Assembly (NCBI GenBank): GCA_958424475.1
Contig: CATZTY010000086.1
Location: forward strand, 1 to 5,460
From: an uncultured Collinsella sp.
Lineage (GTDB): Bacteria; Actinomycetota; Coriobacteriia; Coriobacteriales; Coriobacteriaceae
Direction of reading: 5' to 3'
DNA: 5,460 nucleotides
The position numbers and the translations under genes were made by a program. Under the pieces are notes generated by a model, which had not been told where the DNA came from, made no database searches, and saw only the letters and a list, made by a program, of their open reading frames with translations. The stretch's first letter is position 1; every line of letters starts with the position of its first letter. Positions 1-5,235 of this stretch are shown here, piece by piece.

Positions 1-287
1 TGTTTGAGCCTTGCGATACCACATGGCGCGGGCTGGGGCTGATTGCCAACTCGGGCCTTTCCATCCGCCCCGAGTTCTCGCGCTTTGATGCCCGCACTCG
101 CTTTGACGTGCCCGTTGAGGCGACGGTCGAGCCGCGCGGGTGCCGCTGCGGCGACGTGCTGCGCGGGGCCATTGCGCCGAGCAGCTGCCCGCTCTTTGGC
201 CGCACCTGCACGCCCGAGCACCCCGTCGGCCCGTGCATGGTGAGCTCCGAGGGCAGCTGCGCAGCATACTACCGTTACCGAGTCTAG
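1..287 (+). CDS. hypD: HypD, hydrogenase maturation protein (C-terminal part, truncated by window edge)
   Basis: HypD is the Fe-S protein that works with HypC to assemble the Fe(CN)2CO group of [NiFe]-hydrogenases, accepting cyanide from HypE in the cytoplasm. Only the last 94 codons are visible; the reading frame starts at base 3 and stops with TAG at 285-287. The visible part matches the HypD C-terminal region: a WRGLGLIANSGL segment near residues 8-19, the conserved EPRGCRCGDVLRG block at 43-55, and CPLFGRTCTP and GPCMVSSEGSCAAYYRY at the end. Seven cysteines are seen in this part (visible residues 4, 47, 49, 62, 69, 78, 86), as expected for a cluster-binding, redox-active protein. hypE begins 48 bases downstream on the same strand, so the two are very likely one operon. 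The N-terminal part lies outside the window. Identification is firm. Confidence 0.95.
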   Translation, partial: FEPCDTTWRGLGLIANSGLSIRPEFSRFDARTRFDVPVEATVEPRGCRCGDVLRGAIAPSSCPLFGRTCTPEHPVGPCMVSSEGSCAAYYRYRV

Positions 288-323
288 CCCGAACGCCCCC
301 GCGCGCTGACACCTCCCATGATT

Positions 324-327
324 GGAG
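324..327 (+). promoter_or_regulatory. Ribosome binding site that fixes the hypE start
   Basis: GGAG lies 8 bases before the ATG at 336. The in-frame ATG at 318 has only CGCTGACACCTCCC-type sequence before it and no Shine-Dalgarno match, and using it would place this GGAG inside the gene. The start at 336 is therefore preferred. Confidence 0.75.
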
Positions 328-335
328 TTTTCGAT

Positions 336-1370
336 ATGTCCCATAGTATCTCCGATAGCGCTGTCTTGCTGGGCCACGGCTCTGGCGGCCAGATGATGAA
401 ACGTATCATCGACGAGGTCTTTTTGGATGCCTTTGGGTCGCCCGAGCTGCTCGAGGGCAACGACGCCGGCGTCGCCGCACTGCCCGCGAGCGGGCGCATC
501 GCCATGTCGACCGACAGCTTTGTAGTCTCGCCGCAGTTCTTCCCCGGTGGCAACATCGGCCGCCTTGCCGTGTGCGGAACCGTCAACGATGTCGCGACCT
601 CGGGCGCCAACGTGCGCTACCTGTCGTGCGGCTTTATCCTCGAAGAGGGCTATCCCATGGATAAGCTCCACCAGATTGTGCAGACGATGGCCGAAACGGC
701 GCGCGAGGCGGGCGTGTCCATAATCACGGGCGACACTAAGGTGGTCGAGTGCGGCGGGGCCGACGGCGTCTACATCAATACCGCCGGCGTGGGCGAGGTT
801 CCCACGGGCGTGGCGCTCAGCGGCGCCAACTGCCGCCCCGGCGATGTCATTCTGGTATCGGGAACGCTGGGCGACCACGGCATCGCCATCATGAGCCAAC
901 GCGAGGGCTTGGCGTTTTCGAGCACGATCGAAAGCGATGCCGCACCGCTCAACCACCTGATTGCCGACGTTCTGGCCGCAGCACCCGACACACGCTGCTT
1001 CCGCGACCCCACGCGCGGCGGCCTGGCATCCACGCTCAACGAGTTTGCCCAGGCCAGCGATGTTGCCATGGAGATCGACGAGGATGCCGTGCCCGTACGC
1101 CCCGACGTGCAGGCAGCATGTGAGATGCTCGGCTACGACGTTCTGCAGGTGGCAAACGAGGGCAAGATGGTCGCCGTGGTGCCGGCTGAGCAGGCCGATG
1201 CCGCGCTGGCGGCCATGCGCGCCGCCCACTACGGCGAGAACGCCGCCATCATCGGTCGCGTGCTGCCGCTTGCCGAGGGCGCCCGTCCCGCCGTGCGCGT
1301 ACGCACCGGCTGGGGCTCGACCCGCATCCTCGACATGCTCGTGGGAGAGCAGCTGCCGAGAATTTGCTAG
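336..1370 (+). CDS. hypE: HypE, carbamoyl dehydratase for hydrogenase cyanide ligand synthesis
   Basis: HypE receives a carbamoyl group from HypF on its C-terminal cysteine and, using ATP, dehydrates it to a thiocyanate that supplies the CN ligands of the [NiFe] active site. The product is 344 residues from the ATG at 336, close to the usual HypE length. It shows the N-terminal HGSGG signature (14-18), STDS (58-61), FPGGNIG (69-75), NDVA (84-87), GDTKVV (132-137), SGTLGDHG (175-182), RDPTRGG (223-229) and ANEGK (273-277), all typical of the PurM/AIRS-type ATP-binding fold. The protein ends in PRIC, so the catalytic C-terminal Cys344 is present and the enzyme should be active. It follows hypD with a 48-base gap, consistent with a hyp operon. 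No frameshift or missing motif was seen. An ATG six codons earlier (318) is possible but has no ribosome binding site. Confidence 0.97.
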   Translation: MSHSISDSAVLLGHGSGGQMMKRIIDEVFLDAFGSPELLEGNDAGVAALPASGRIAMSTDSFVVSPQFFPGGNIGRLAVCGTVNDVATSGANVRYLSCGFILEEGYPMDKLHQIVQTMAETAREAGVSIITGDTKVVECGGADGVYINTAGVGEVPTGVALSGANCRPGDVILVSGTLGDHGIAIMSQREGLAFSSTIESDAAPLNHLIADVLAAAPDTRCFRDPTRGGLASTLNEFAQASDVAMEIDEDAVPVRPDVQAACEMLGYDVLQVANEGKMVAVVPAEQADAALAAMRAAHYGENAAIIGRVLPLAEGARPAVRVRTGWGSTRILDMLVGEQLPRIC

Positions 1371-1464
1371 CGACAAAGGCTCAGGGCTATTAAAGATATT
1401 CAGATTCCAAACATGCCCGGCACGCATGCCCAGTATTATGAGGTGCGTTTTGGAACCCAATGAC

Positions 1465-1469
1465 GGGAG
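1465..1469 (+). promoter_or_regulatory. Ribosome binding site that fixes the HAD phosphatase start
   Basis: GGGAG lies 5 bases before the ATG at 1475. An in-frame ATG at 1460 exists, but this Shine-Dalgarno lies inside that longer version and nothing similar precedes 1460. The start at 1475 also puts the nucleophile motif at the usual distance from the N-terminus. Confidence 0.7.
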
Positions 1470-1474
1470 CTTTC

Positions 1475-2143
1475 ATGACAGCAGCTTTTTCCCATGTGAT
1501 TTTTGATCTGGACGGCACCATTCTCAACACGCTCGAGGACCTGGCAGCCGCCGGCAACCATACCTGCGAGATGCACGGCTGGCCCACGTTCGCCGTAGAC
1601 GAGTACCGCTACAAGGTGGGAAACGGCATGCTCAAGCTGGTTGAGCGCTTTATGCCCGCCGAGTACGCAGGCGACGGCCGCATGTTTGAGCAGACGCTTG
1701 CCGAGTTTAGGGCTTACTACGGCGAGCACAAGGAGGACCACACCGCTCCCTATGCCGGCACGATCGAGATGCTCGACCGTCTGCACGCGGCGAGCGTGCA
1801 GCTTGCCGTGCTCACTAACAAGGACCACGTCTCGGCGGCTCCGCTTATCGAGAAGTATTTTGGTTCCGAGCGCTTTGCGCTGGTGCAGGGCCGCGTCGAT
1901 GCGTTTCCCCCCAAGCCCGAGGCGCCCGTCACACTGCATGTGATGAAAGAGCTAGGCGCCGATCCGTCGACCACGCTCTATGTGGGCGATTCCAATGTCG
2001 ATATCCTGACCGGCCACAACGCCGGCCTTAAGAGTGCGGGCGTCAGCTGGGGTTTCCGCGGCCGCGCAGAGCTGGAAGCCGCCGGCGCCGACTACGTGGT
2101 GGACACCCAGGGCGAGCTCGCAGCGCTAATCCTGGGCGAGTAA
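1475..2143 (+). CDS. HAD-superfamily hydrolase, phosphoglycolate phosphatase-like
   Basis: This is a cytoplasmic Mg-dependent phosphatase of 222 residues. All four HAD motifs are visible: motif I FDLDGT with nucleophile Asp11 and acid/base Asp13; motif II LTNK with Thr114; motif III lysine at about 147 in PPKPE; and motif IV GDSNVD with Asp172 and Asp176. The helical stretch at roughly 20-85 between motifs I and II is the C1 cap of the Gph/PGMB-type subgroup, the group that includes phosphoglycolate phosphatase and pyrophosphatase PpaX. The true substrate cannot be told from sequence alone. It lies 104 bases after hypE; a TATTAT at 1434-1439 could be a -10 box, but no good -35 was found, so it may be read through from the hyp genes or have a weak promoter. 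A role in hydrogenase maturation is not implied. It is convergent with the lipoprotein gene across a repeat-rich gap. Confidence 0.9.
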   Translation: MTAAFSHVIFDLDGTILNTLEDLAAAGNHTCEMHGWPTFAVDEYRYKVGNGMLKLVERFMPAEYAGDGRMFEQTLAEFRAYYGEHKEDHTAPYAGTIEMLDRLHAASVQLAVLTNKDHVSAAPLIEKYFGSERFALVQGRVDAFPPKPEAPVTLHVMKELGADPSTTLYVGDSNVDILTGHNAGLKSAGVSWGFRGRAELEAAGADYVVDTQGELAALILGE

Positions 2144-2183
2144 CGAGCGACACTGCTTAACGCAGCTGCGACAATTCTTCCGC

Positions 2184-2233
2184 GCGGAAAGCGCATCCCG
2201 TTTTGGAGCTCCGGAATGGGATGCGCTTTCCGT
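2184..2233. repeat. 46-base near-perfect palindrome (possible bidirectional terminator or REP-like element)
   Basis: The arms GGAAAGCGCATCCC (2186-2199) and GGGATGCGCTTTCC (2218-2231) are perfectly complementary over 14 bp. The centre is itself the palindrome GGAGCTCC (2205-2212), and both share the same centre of symmetry, so nearly the whole element pairs. It starts 42 bases after the HAD stop codon and could end transcription, but no T-run follows on either strand, only TTT, so a REP-like or protein-binding role is equally possible. Confidence 0.75.
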
Positions 2234-2246
2234 TTGAGACGCATCA

Positions 2247-2356
2247 GGGAAACCGCATCCCGTTTCAGAGCAATATTCCGGGTCGCACTTTCCGCTACCC
2301 GCCCCATCCGGAAAATGCGACCCACTATTCGGCCAAAAACCGGGTCGCGGTTTCCC
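2247..2356. repeat. Nested inverted repeats (hairpin within a hairpin)
   Basis: The outer arms are GGGAAACCGCATCCCG (2247-2262) and CGGGTCGCGGTTTCCC (2341-2356), which pair at 14 of 16 positions. Inside lies a second inverted repeat, GGGTCGCACTTTCCG (2280-2294) and CGGAAAATGCGACCC (2309-2323), pairing at 14 of 15 around a 14-base loop. The arms share a common word, roughly GGG-two bases-GC-two bases-TTTCC, with the palindrome at 2184-2233. The stretch GCATCCCGTTT with a following GAG also occurs twice (from 2194 and from 2254). This looks like a small repeat family rather than chance. Confidence 0.7.
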
Positions 2357-2382
2357 AAGCACTCGATGCAACGCTGGCACAA

Positions 2383-2480
2383 GGAGTGTCCCCAACTGCC
2401 GGCAGAAAAGGAACGTCCCCAGCTGCCGCCTAGTCATTTAAGAACGTCCCCAATGACTAGAAAAGGAACGTCCCCAAGTG
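2383..2480. repeat. Cluster of four GTCCCC-word repeats with an embedded hairpin
   Basis: The word GTCCCCA, usually preceded by GAAC, occurs at 2388, 2415, 2446 and 2470, spaced 27, 31 and 24 bases. Three copies are followed by a C/G-TGCCG tail, and the third by AATGACTAG. The third copy sits in the loop of a 9-bp hairpin whose arms are CTAGTCATT (2430-2438) and AATGACTAG (2452-2460). The segment 2440-2459 is identical over 20 bases to 5345-5364. No gene was found here; open frames across it translate only the repeat. Confidence 0.75.
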
Positions 2481-2483
2481 CCG

Positions 2484-2630
2484 CCCCAATGACCACCATG
2501 GCAACGCCGCAGGTAGAGGGCGGACAGCGAAAACGCCCCTAAGCGAGCAAGGTGACGTGAAATGAAAGGGCGCTGACCTTCTGGTCGCGCCCTTGAAATT
2601 GAACGTCAGATTGCCGCTTAGGGGCGTTTG
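2484..2630. repeat. Composite repeat, copy 1, containing a long (about 100-base) hairpin
   Basis: A 26-base linker (2484-2509) matches 5353-5378 at 23 positions. It is followed by a long inverted repeat centred near 2580. From outside in, the paired parts are AAACGCCCCTAAGCG (2531-2545) with CGCTTAGGGGCGTTT (2615-2629), 15 bp perfect; GCAA with TTGC; TGACGT with ACGTCA (2553-2558 and 2603-2608); and AAGGGCGC-T-GACC with GGTCGCGCCCTT around a TTCT loop (2579-2582). The stretch 2548-2591 matches 5417-5460 at 43 of 44 positions. It is non-coding, and could be a MITE-like element or a structured RNA. Confidence 0.8.
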
Positions 2631-2642
2631 CAGCGTCGAGCA

Positions 2643-2670
2643 GTTACGGCGTTTGGTAAAACGCCGTAAC
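2643..2670 (-). terminator. 12-bp perfect hairpin, candidate terminator of the lipoprotein gene
   Basis: The arms GTTACGGCGTTT (2643-2654) and AAACGCCGTAAC (2659-2670) pair perfectly around a GGTA loop, 20 bases past the stop codon of the minus-strand lipoprotein gene. There is no long U-tract outside the stem on the minus strand, so intrinsic termination is plausible but not canonical; it could be one more member of the repeat array. Confidence 0.45.
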
Positions 2671-2690
2671 GAACTACCGCGTAACCCCCC

Positions 2691-3248
2691 CTAGCTCAGC
2701 ATTGCATCCATCATCTCGGAGTTGACGGAGTCGTCGGCAGACCACTCGCCATCGTCGTTGCAGGTGTACTTGAAGATAACCGTGGTCTTCCTGGGCTCGG
2801 TGGCCTTGGTCACATCGACCATAACCTGACCGGCCATCTTGTACAGCTCGTCATCGGAAGGAACCGTGTCAAGCGCGGCGACCTTCTCCTGATACTGGGT
2901 GGAGAAGTCCTCGACGATCTTGTTCATAGACTTGCATGTGATAGAGACCTCGGCGGTCGCGACACCCTTGTCCTCGTCGACCGTCACGTCGCCGATCTTG
3001 TAGTCAAAGCCCTCGAGATAGGTCTTGGCATACTCCTTGGGATCGATACCCAGCTGCTCGAACTCGTCGCCCGAAGCCTCCTCCAGACCAGAGAGGAAGT
3101 CGTCGCCACCGTTCTTGACCTCGTCAAACTGCGTCGTAAGATCCTCGGTGATGAGCTCCTCAACCGAAGGACCTCCACAGCCGGAAAGCACGACCACGCA
3201 TGCAACCAAGACGGCCATGAGGGGCGCAAGCAGCAGCTTCTTTTTCAT
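2691..3248 (-). CDS. Small secreted lipoprotein of unknown function
   Basis: A 185-residue protein with a typical lipoprotein signal peptide: MKKK at the N-terminus, a hydrophobic stretch at about 5-20, and the lipobox LSGC with the lipidated Cys at residue 24. After cleavage it should be anchored to the outer face of the membrane. The mature part is acidic and hydrophilic. Roughly 27-85 looks helical, and 86-165 alternates in a strand-like way with two further cysteines (105 in ITCKS, 163 in YTCND) that could form a disulfide. I do not recognise a named family; it resembles the small DUF-type lipoproteins common in gut Firmicutes and Actinobacteria. The start at 3248 is chosen because GGGAGG lies 6 bases upstream and the signal peptide begins exactly there; an open frame extends further upstream to 3467 but lacks those signals. 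It lies downstream of crr, yet a terminator and its own promoter separate them. Confidence 0.85.
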   Translation of the reverse strand: MKKKLLLAPLMAVLVACVVVLSGCGGPSVEELITEDLTTQFDEVKNGGDDFLSGLEEASGDEFEQLGIDPKEYAKTYLEGFDYKIGDVTVDEDKGVATAEVSITCKSMNKIVEDFSTQYQEKVAALDTVPSDDELYKMAGQVMVDVTKATEPRKTTVIFKYTCNDDGEWSADDSVNSEMMDAMLS

Positions 3249-3254
3249 GTTGTT

Positions 3255-3260
3255 CCTCCC
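3255..3260 (-). promoter_or_regulatory. Ribosome binding site of the lipoprotein gene
   Basis: On the minus strand GGGAGG is followed by AACAAC and the ATG at 3248-3246. This strong Shine-Dalgarno with 6-base spacing decides for the short start, which gives a clean lipoprotein signal peptide. Confidence 0.8.
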
Positions 3261-3283
3261 AATGAGCGGCACCGCGCTTCCCA

Positions 3284-3298
3284 AACGTGGCGCACGTT
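3284..3298. promoter_or_regulatory. Operator-like palindrome in the lipoprotein leader
   Basis: AACGTG-GCG-CACGTT is a perfect 6+6 inverted repeat with a 3-base centre. It lies just downstream of the predicted -10 box and 36 bases before the start codon, a position where a repressor could act. A second small stem, GCGG-CA-CCGC (3266-3275), lies nearer the ribosome binding site. No regulator is identified. Confidence 0.35.
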
Positions 3299-3313
3299 GT
3301 AATAAGTAAGCCC

Positions 3314-3343
3314 ATACTATCCACTTATGAACACCCTCGGCAA
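3314..3343 (-). promoter_or_regulatory. Candidate sigma-70-type promoter for the lipoprotein gene
   Basis: On the minus strand TTGCCG (3343-3338) and TAGTAT (3319-3314) are separated by 18 bases, matching four of six -35 positions and most of the -10 consensus. This would give a leader of about 60 bases. It lies beyond the crr terminator, consistent with independent transcription. Confidence 0.45.
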
Positions 3344-3429
3344 CGCGAAGGCGCGGTCGGTTCGTTTTAGCGTCCGAACGGTTTGCAAGCCCGCCCAACG
3401 TACAATAAAACGCTTCCCCGCGATGCAAT

Positions 3430-3458
3430 AAAAAAGGTGGCCGGAAAACCCGACCACC
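3430..3458 (-). terminator. Intrinsic terminator of crr
   Basis: Read on the minus strand, the stem GGTGGTCGG (3458-3450) pairs with CCGGCCACC (3444-3436), with one G-U pair and a five-base loop (GTTTT), and is followed directly by TTTTTT (3435-3430). It starts 27 bases past the crr stop codon. This is a textbook rho-independent terminator and separates crr from the lipoprotein gene. Confidence 0.9.
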
Positions 3459-3484
3459 CTTGCACATCCTTTGGATGCCGCAGT

Positions 3485-4021
3485 TTACTTGCGGACGACC
3501 TTAACGATGGCGTCACCGGCGGCGACGGCGGACTCTGCCTCAACGGTGAGCTCGACGTCGGCAAACTCGGCGGTGTTGGACACGGCCACCACGACGCAGT
3601 CCTTGTAACCGGCAGCGGCGATCTTGGCGCGGTCGATCTTGAGTATGGGCTGGCCGGCCTTCACAACGTCGTCGGCCTTGACGAAGCCCTCGAAGCCGTC
3701 GCCGTTCATGTTGACGGTATCGACGCCAACGTGCACCAGAACCTCGATGCCGCTATCGGACTGCAGACCCACGGCGTGACCCATGGTGACGGTCACCTTA
3801 CCGTCGCAGGGAGCGTAGACCAGATCGTCCTCGGGCCACACGGCGCAGCCCTTGCCCAGAACCTCGCCGCCAAAAACGGGATCGGGCACGTCGGCCATCT
3901 TGATGACCTTGCCCTTGACGGGCGAGCACAGTACGTCGGCGCCGGCAGAAGCAGAGATGGAGGCCGGAGCAGCAGATGCCACGGGCTCAGCCTTCTTCTT
4001 GAACATATCAAACAGACCCAT
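3485..4021 (-). CDS. crr: PTS glucose-type EIIA component (EIIA-Glc, stand-alone)
   Basis: This cytoplasmic phosphocarrier takes phosphate from HPr and passes it to an EIIB domain of a glucose/sucrose/N-acetylglucosamine-type PTS permease. The 178-residue product begins MGLFDMFKKK, resembling the amphipathic N-terminus of Escherichia coli EIIA-Glc (169 residues), followed by an Ala/Ser/Pro-rich linker at about 11-28. The EIIA domain covers about 29-178. The two histidines of the active site are present: His82 in MGHAVGLQSDSG and the phospho-accepting His97 in VLVHVGVDTV. Start choice rests on AGAGGAG 7 bases upstream and on the match to the known N-terminus; the open frame extends further upstream without support. 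It has a strong promoter and terminator of its own, so it is probably monocistronic. No EIIB or EIIC gene is in the window, so it must serve permeases encoded elsewhere. The divergent RpiR-family gene may control it. Confidence 0.95.
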   Translation of the reverse strand: MGLFDMFKKKAEPVASAAPASISASAGADVLCSPVKGKVIKMADVPDPVFGGEVLGKGCAVWPEDDLVYAPCDGKVTVTMGHAVGLQSDSGIEVLVHVGVDTVNMNGDGFEGFVKADDVVKAGQPILKIDRAKIAAAGYKDCVVVAVSNTAEFADVELTVEAESAVAAGDAIVKVVRK

Positions 4022-4028
4022 ACGTTTT

Positions 4029-4035
4029 CTCCTCT
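4029..4035 (-). promoter_or_regulatory. Ribosome binding site of crr
   Basis: AGAGGAG on the minus strand lies 7 bases before the ATG at 4021-4019. It decides the start at MGLFD over the upstream in-frame extension, which runs through the promoter. Confidence 0.8.
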
Positions 4036-4042
4036 TGATTAA

Positions 4043-4058
4043 GCGCAACGTTTTGCGC
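4043..4058. promoter_or_regulatory. Leader hairpin or operator upstream of crr
   Basis: GCGCAA (4043-4048) and TTGCGC (4053-4058) form a perfect 6-bp inverted repeat around CGTT. It lies between the predicted crr transcription start (near 4063) and the ribosome binding site, so it could be an RNA stem near the 5' end or a repressor site. The RpiR-family regulator encoded divergently is one candidate to bind here; this is inference. Confidence 0.4.
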
Positions 4059-4070
4059 ATGCCTATGGTG

Positions 4071-4099
4071 ATTATAGTGCTAAATAGTTCAAATGCTAA
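4071..4099 (-). promoter_or_regulatory. crr promoter with consensus -10
   Basis: On the minus strand TTAGCA (4099-4094) is followed after exactly 17 bases by a perfect TATAAT (4076-4071). Transcription should begin near 4063, giving a leader of about 42 bases before the crr start. Confidence 0.75.
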
Positions 4100-4347
4100 G
4101 GTGGGGACTCGAATCGCGAGCCCTTCCCGGTAGTGCTCGTGGGATGAGCGTCTCCTTTGCATCGCGGGTCGATAAGCCGAGTATCGCCTGCGCACGGGAC
4201 GGGCAGAAGCGGGCGCACCAAACCCGATACTTCTTTTCGCAGCGGCACCCCGCCGCCACCCCGCCCCTGGCACCTCCTGATACCGACCGAAACGTGCCAA
4301 AATAAGCCTGTCCCCTTTTAGCCGGTTTAGCGAGTGCGGGAGTTCGC
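4100..4347. other. Divergent intergenic region between crr and the RpiR-family gene
   Basis: No convincing gene lies here. Short open frames on both strands have no ribosome binding site or recognisable product. It must hold the rpiR-type promoter, but I found no good -35/-10 pair. Small inverted repeats are visible: CTCG/CGAG at 4108-4111 and 4117-4120, and CGATA/TATCG at 4170-4174 and 4182-4186. The right end carries the repeat-like hairpin at 4268-4320. GGGAG at 4338-4342 is the ribosome binding site for the downstream gene. Confidence 0.6.
4268..4320. repeat. Repeat-like hairpin with a CTGTCCCC tail
   Basis: TGGCAC (4268-4273) and GTGCCA (4294-4299) pair perfectly around a 20-base loop and are followed by AAAATAAGCCTGTCCCC and TTTTA. 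The GTCCCC word recalls that in the two repeat arrays, and such AAGCCTGTCCCC-type ends resemble intergenic repeats known in many bacteria. Only one copy is in this window, so membership of a family is inferred. Confidence 0.4.
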
Positions 4348-5202
4348 ATGGATATCAAACGCACGATTACCGAGGCGCAGGGCCTCACCCCCACCGAGCA
4401 ACAACTCGGCATTGCAGCCCTTGCCATCGGCGAGGACATCCGCGGGCTTTCTATTAAGGAATTTGCCGCGCGCACCAATGTTTCGGTCGCGAGCGTGCAC
4501 CGCTTTTGCAAAAAGCTCGGCCTCGAGGGCTTTAAGGACCTCAAGGTCGAGCTCATCCGCCTGGCAACCGAATCGGGCAACCGCCGCGACGTGGACATCA
4601 ACTTTCCCTTCGACGCTACGTCCACCCCTGCGCAGGTCATGGAGCGCATGGAGGGGCTCTACCAGACCACGCTGGCCGAAACGCAGGAGCTGCTCGACCC
4701 CACGCAGCTTGACCACGCCGCCAAGCTCATCGCGAACGCCCGACAGGTCGACATCTACACGGGCTCGCACAACCTCTATCCAGCGGGAATGTTCCGCGAC
4801 CGCCTGCTCTCCGCCGGTAAAAGCGCGACGTGCCACGACGGTGTCGAGGCCCAGGTGCGAACGACGCTTACCTCGGATTCAGACCGCGCGGCGATCGTTA
4901 TCTCCTACAGCGGCCTCGCGCCCAACCTCAAGAAAATCTTGCCGATCCTCAGCAGCCAGCATGTCCCGGTCATCGTCATCGGCACGCCATACTGCGCGCG
5001 CATTCACCCCGGCTTTGCCGCCTACCTTACGATGAGCGATCACGAGAGCATGACGCACCGCATCACGCAGTTCGCAAGCCACATCGCCGTGCAATACGTA
5101 CTCGATTCGCTCTACAGCAGCTACTTCGCCAAAGACTACGCCCACTGCTCCGAATTCCTAGAGCGCTCATTCCCCTACACCCGCCTCCCCGGGCTCAAGT
5201 AG
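4348..5202 (+). CDS. RpiR-family transcriptional regulator (HTH plus SIS domain)
   Basis: A 284-residue cytoplasmic DNA-binding regulator. The N-terminal RpiR-type helix-turn-helix covers about 1-77, with the recognition region SIKEFAARTNVSVASVHRFCKKLGLEGFKDL split around residues 35-65, ending in the usual FKDLK. The C-terminal SIS (sugar isomerase) domain spans about 120-255, with the phosphosugar-binding pattern VDIYTGSHN (134-142) and VISYSGLAPN (184-193). Members of this family sense phosphorylated sugars and repress or activate sugar catabolic genes. The ATG at 4348 is preceded by GGGAG with 5-base spacing. It is divergent from crr, which suggests control of PTS sugar use, but the effector cannot be told from sequence. 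Length is normal for the family and no damage was seen. The downstream side is a repeat array, so it appears to be a single-gene unit. Confidence 0.92.
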   Translation: MDIKRTITEAQGLTPTEQQLGIAALAIGEDIRGLSIKEFAARTNVSVASVHRFCKKLGLEGFKDLKVELIRLATESGNRRDVDINFPFDATSTPAQVMERMEGLYQTTLAETQELLDPTQLDHAAKLIANARQVDIYTGSHNLYPAGMFRDRLLSAGKSATCHDGVEAQVRTTLTSDSDRAAIVISYSGLAPNLKKILPILSSQHVPVIVIGTPYCARIHPGFAAYLTMSDHESMTHRITQFASHIAVQYVLDSLYSSYFAKDYAHCSEFLERSFPYTRLPGLK

Positions 5203-5235
5203 CGACGAGCGTGGATTTTCGGACGCTTAACTAAC

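Noticed and set aside
318..335. Upstream ATG as the start of HypE
   Set aside because: No Shine-Dalgarno before it, and a GGAG lies properly spaced before the ATG at 336; the added six residues are not typical of the family.
2383..2480. The GTCCCC word array as a CRISPR array
   Set aside because: The repeated unit is only about 10-12 bases, spacing and flanks vary, spacers are not unique sequences of constant length, and no cas genes are present.
2092..2542. Several open frames of 76-108 codons on both strands across the repeat array
   Set aside because: They translate palindromic and direct repeats (for example recurring KGTSP-type peptides), overlap each other, and lack ribosome binding sites; GC-rich sequence readily leaves such frames open.
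3383..4042. A 219-codon plus-strand open frame opposite crr
   Set aside because: It is the antisense shadow of crr and its terminator, with low-complexity composition and no ribosome binding site, while the minus-strand EIIA has all family motifs.
4093..4190. A tRNA-like stretch on the minus strand (ATTCGAGTCCCC resembling a T-arm)
   Set aside because: The T-stem does not pair, no acceptor stem or anticodon arm can be drawn, and the stretch runs into the crr -35 box.
4089..4649. Minus-strand open frame of 186 codons running from the rpiR-type gene into the intergenic region
   Set aside because: It is largely antisense to the helix-turn-helix region of the RpiR-family gene and has no recognisable motif or start signal.
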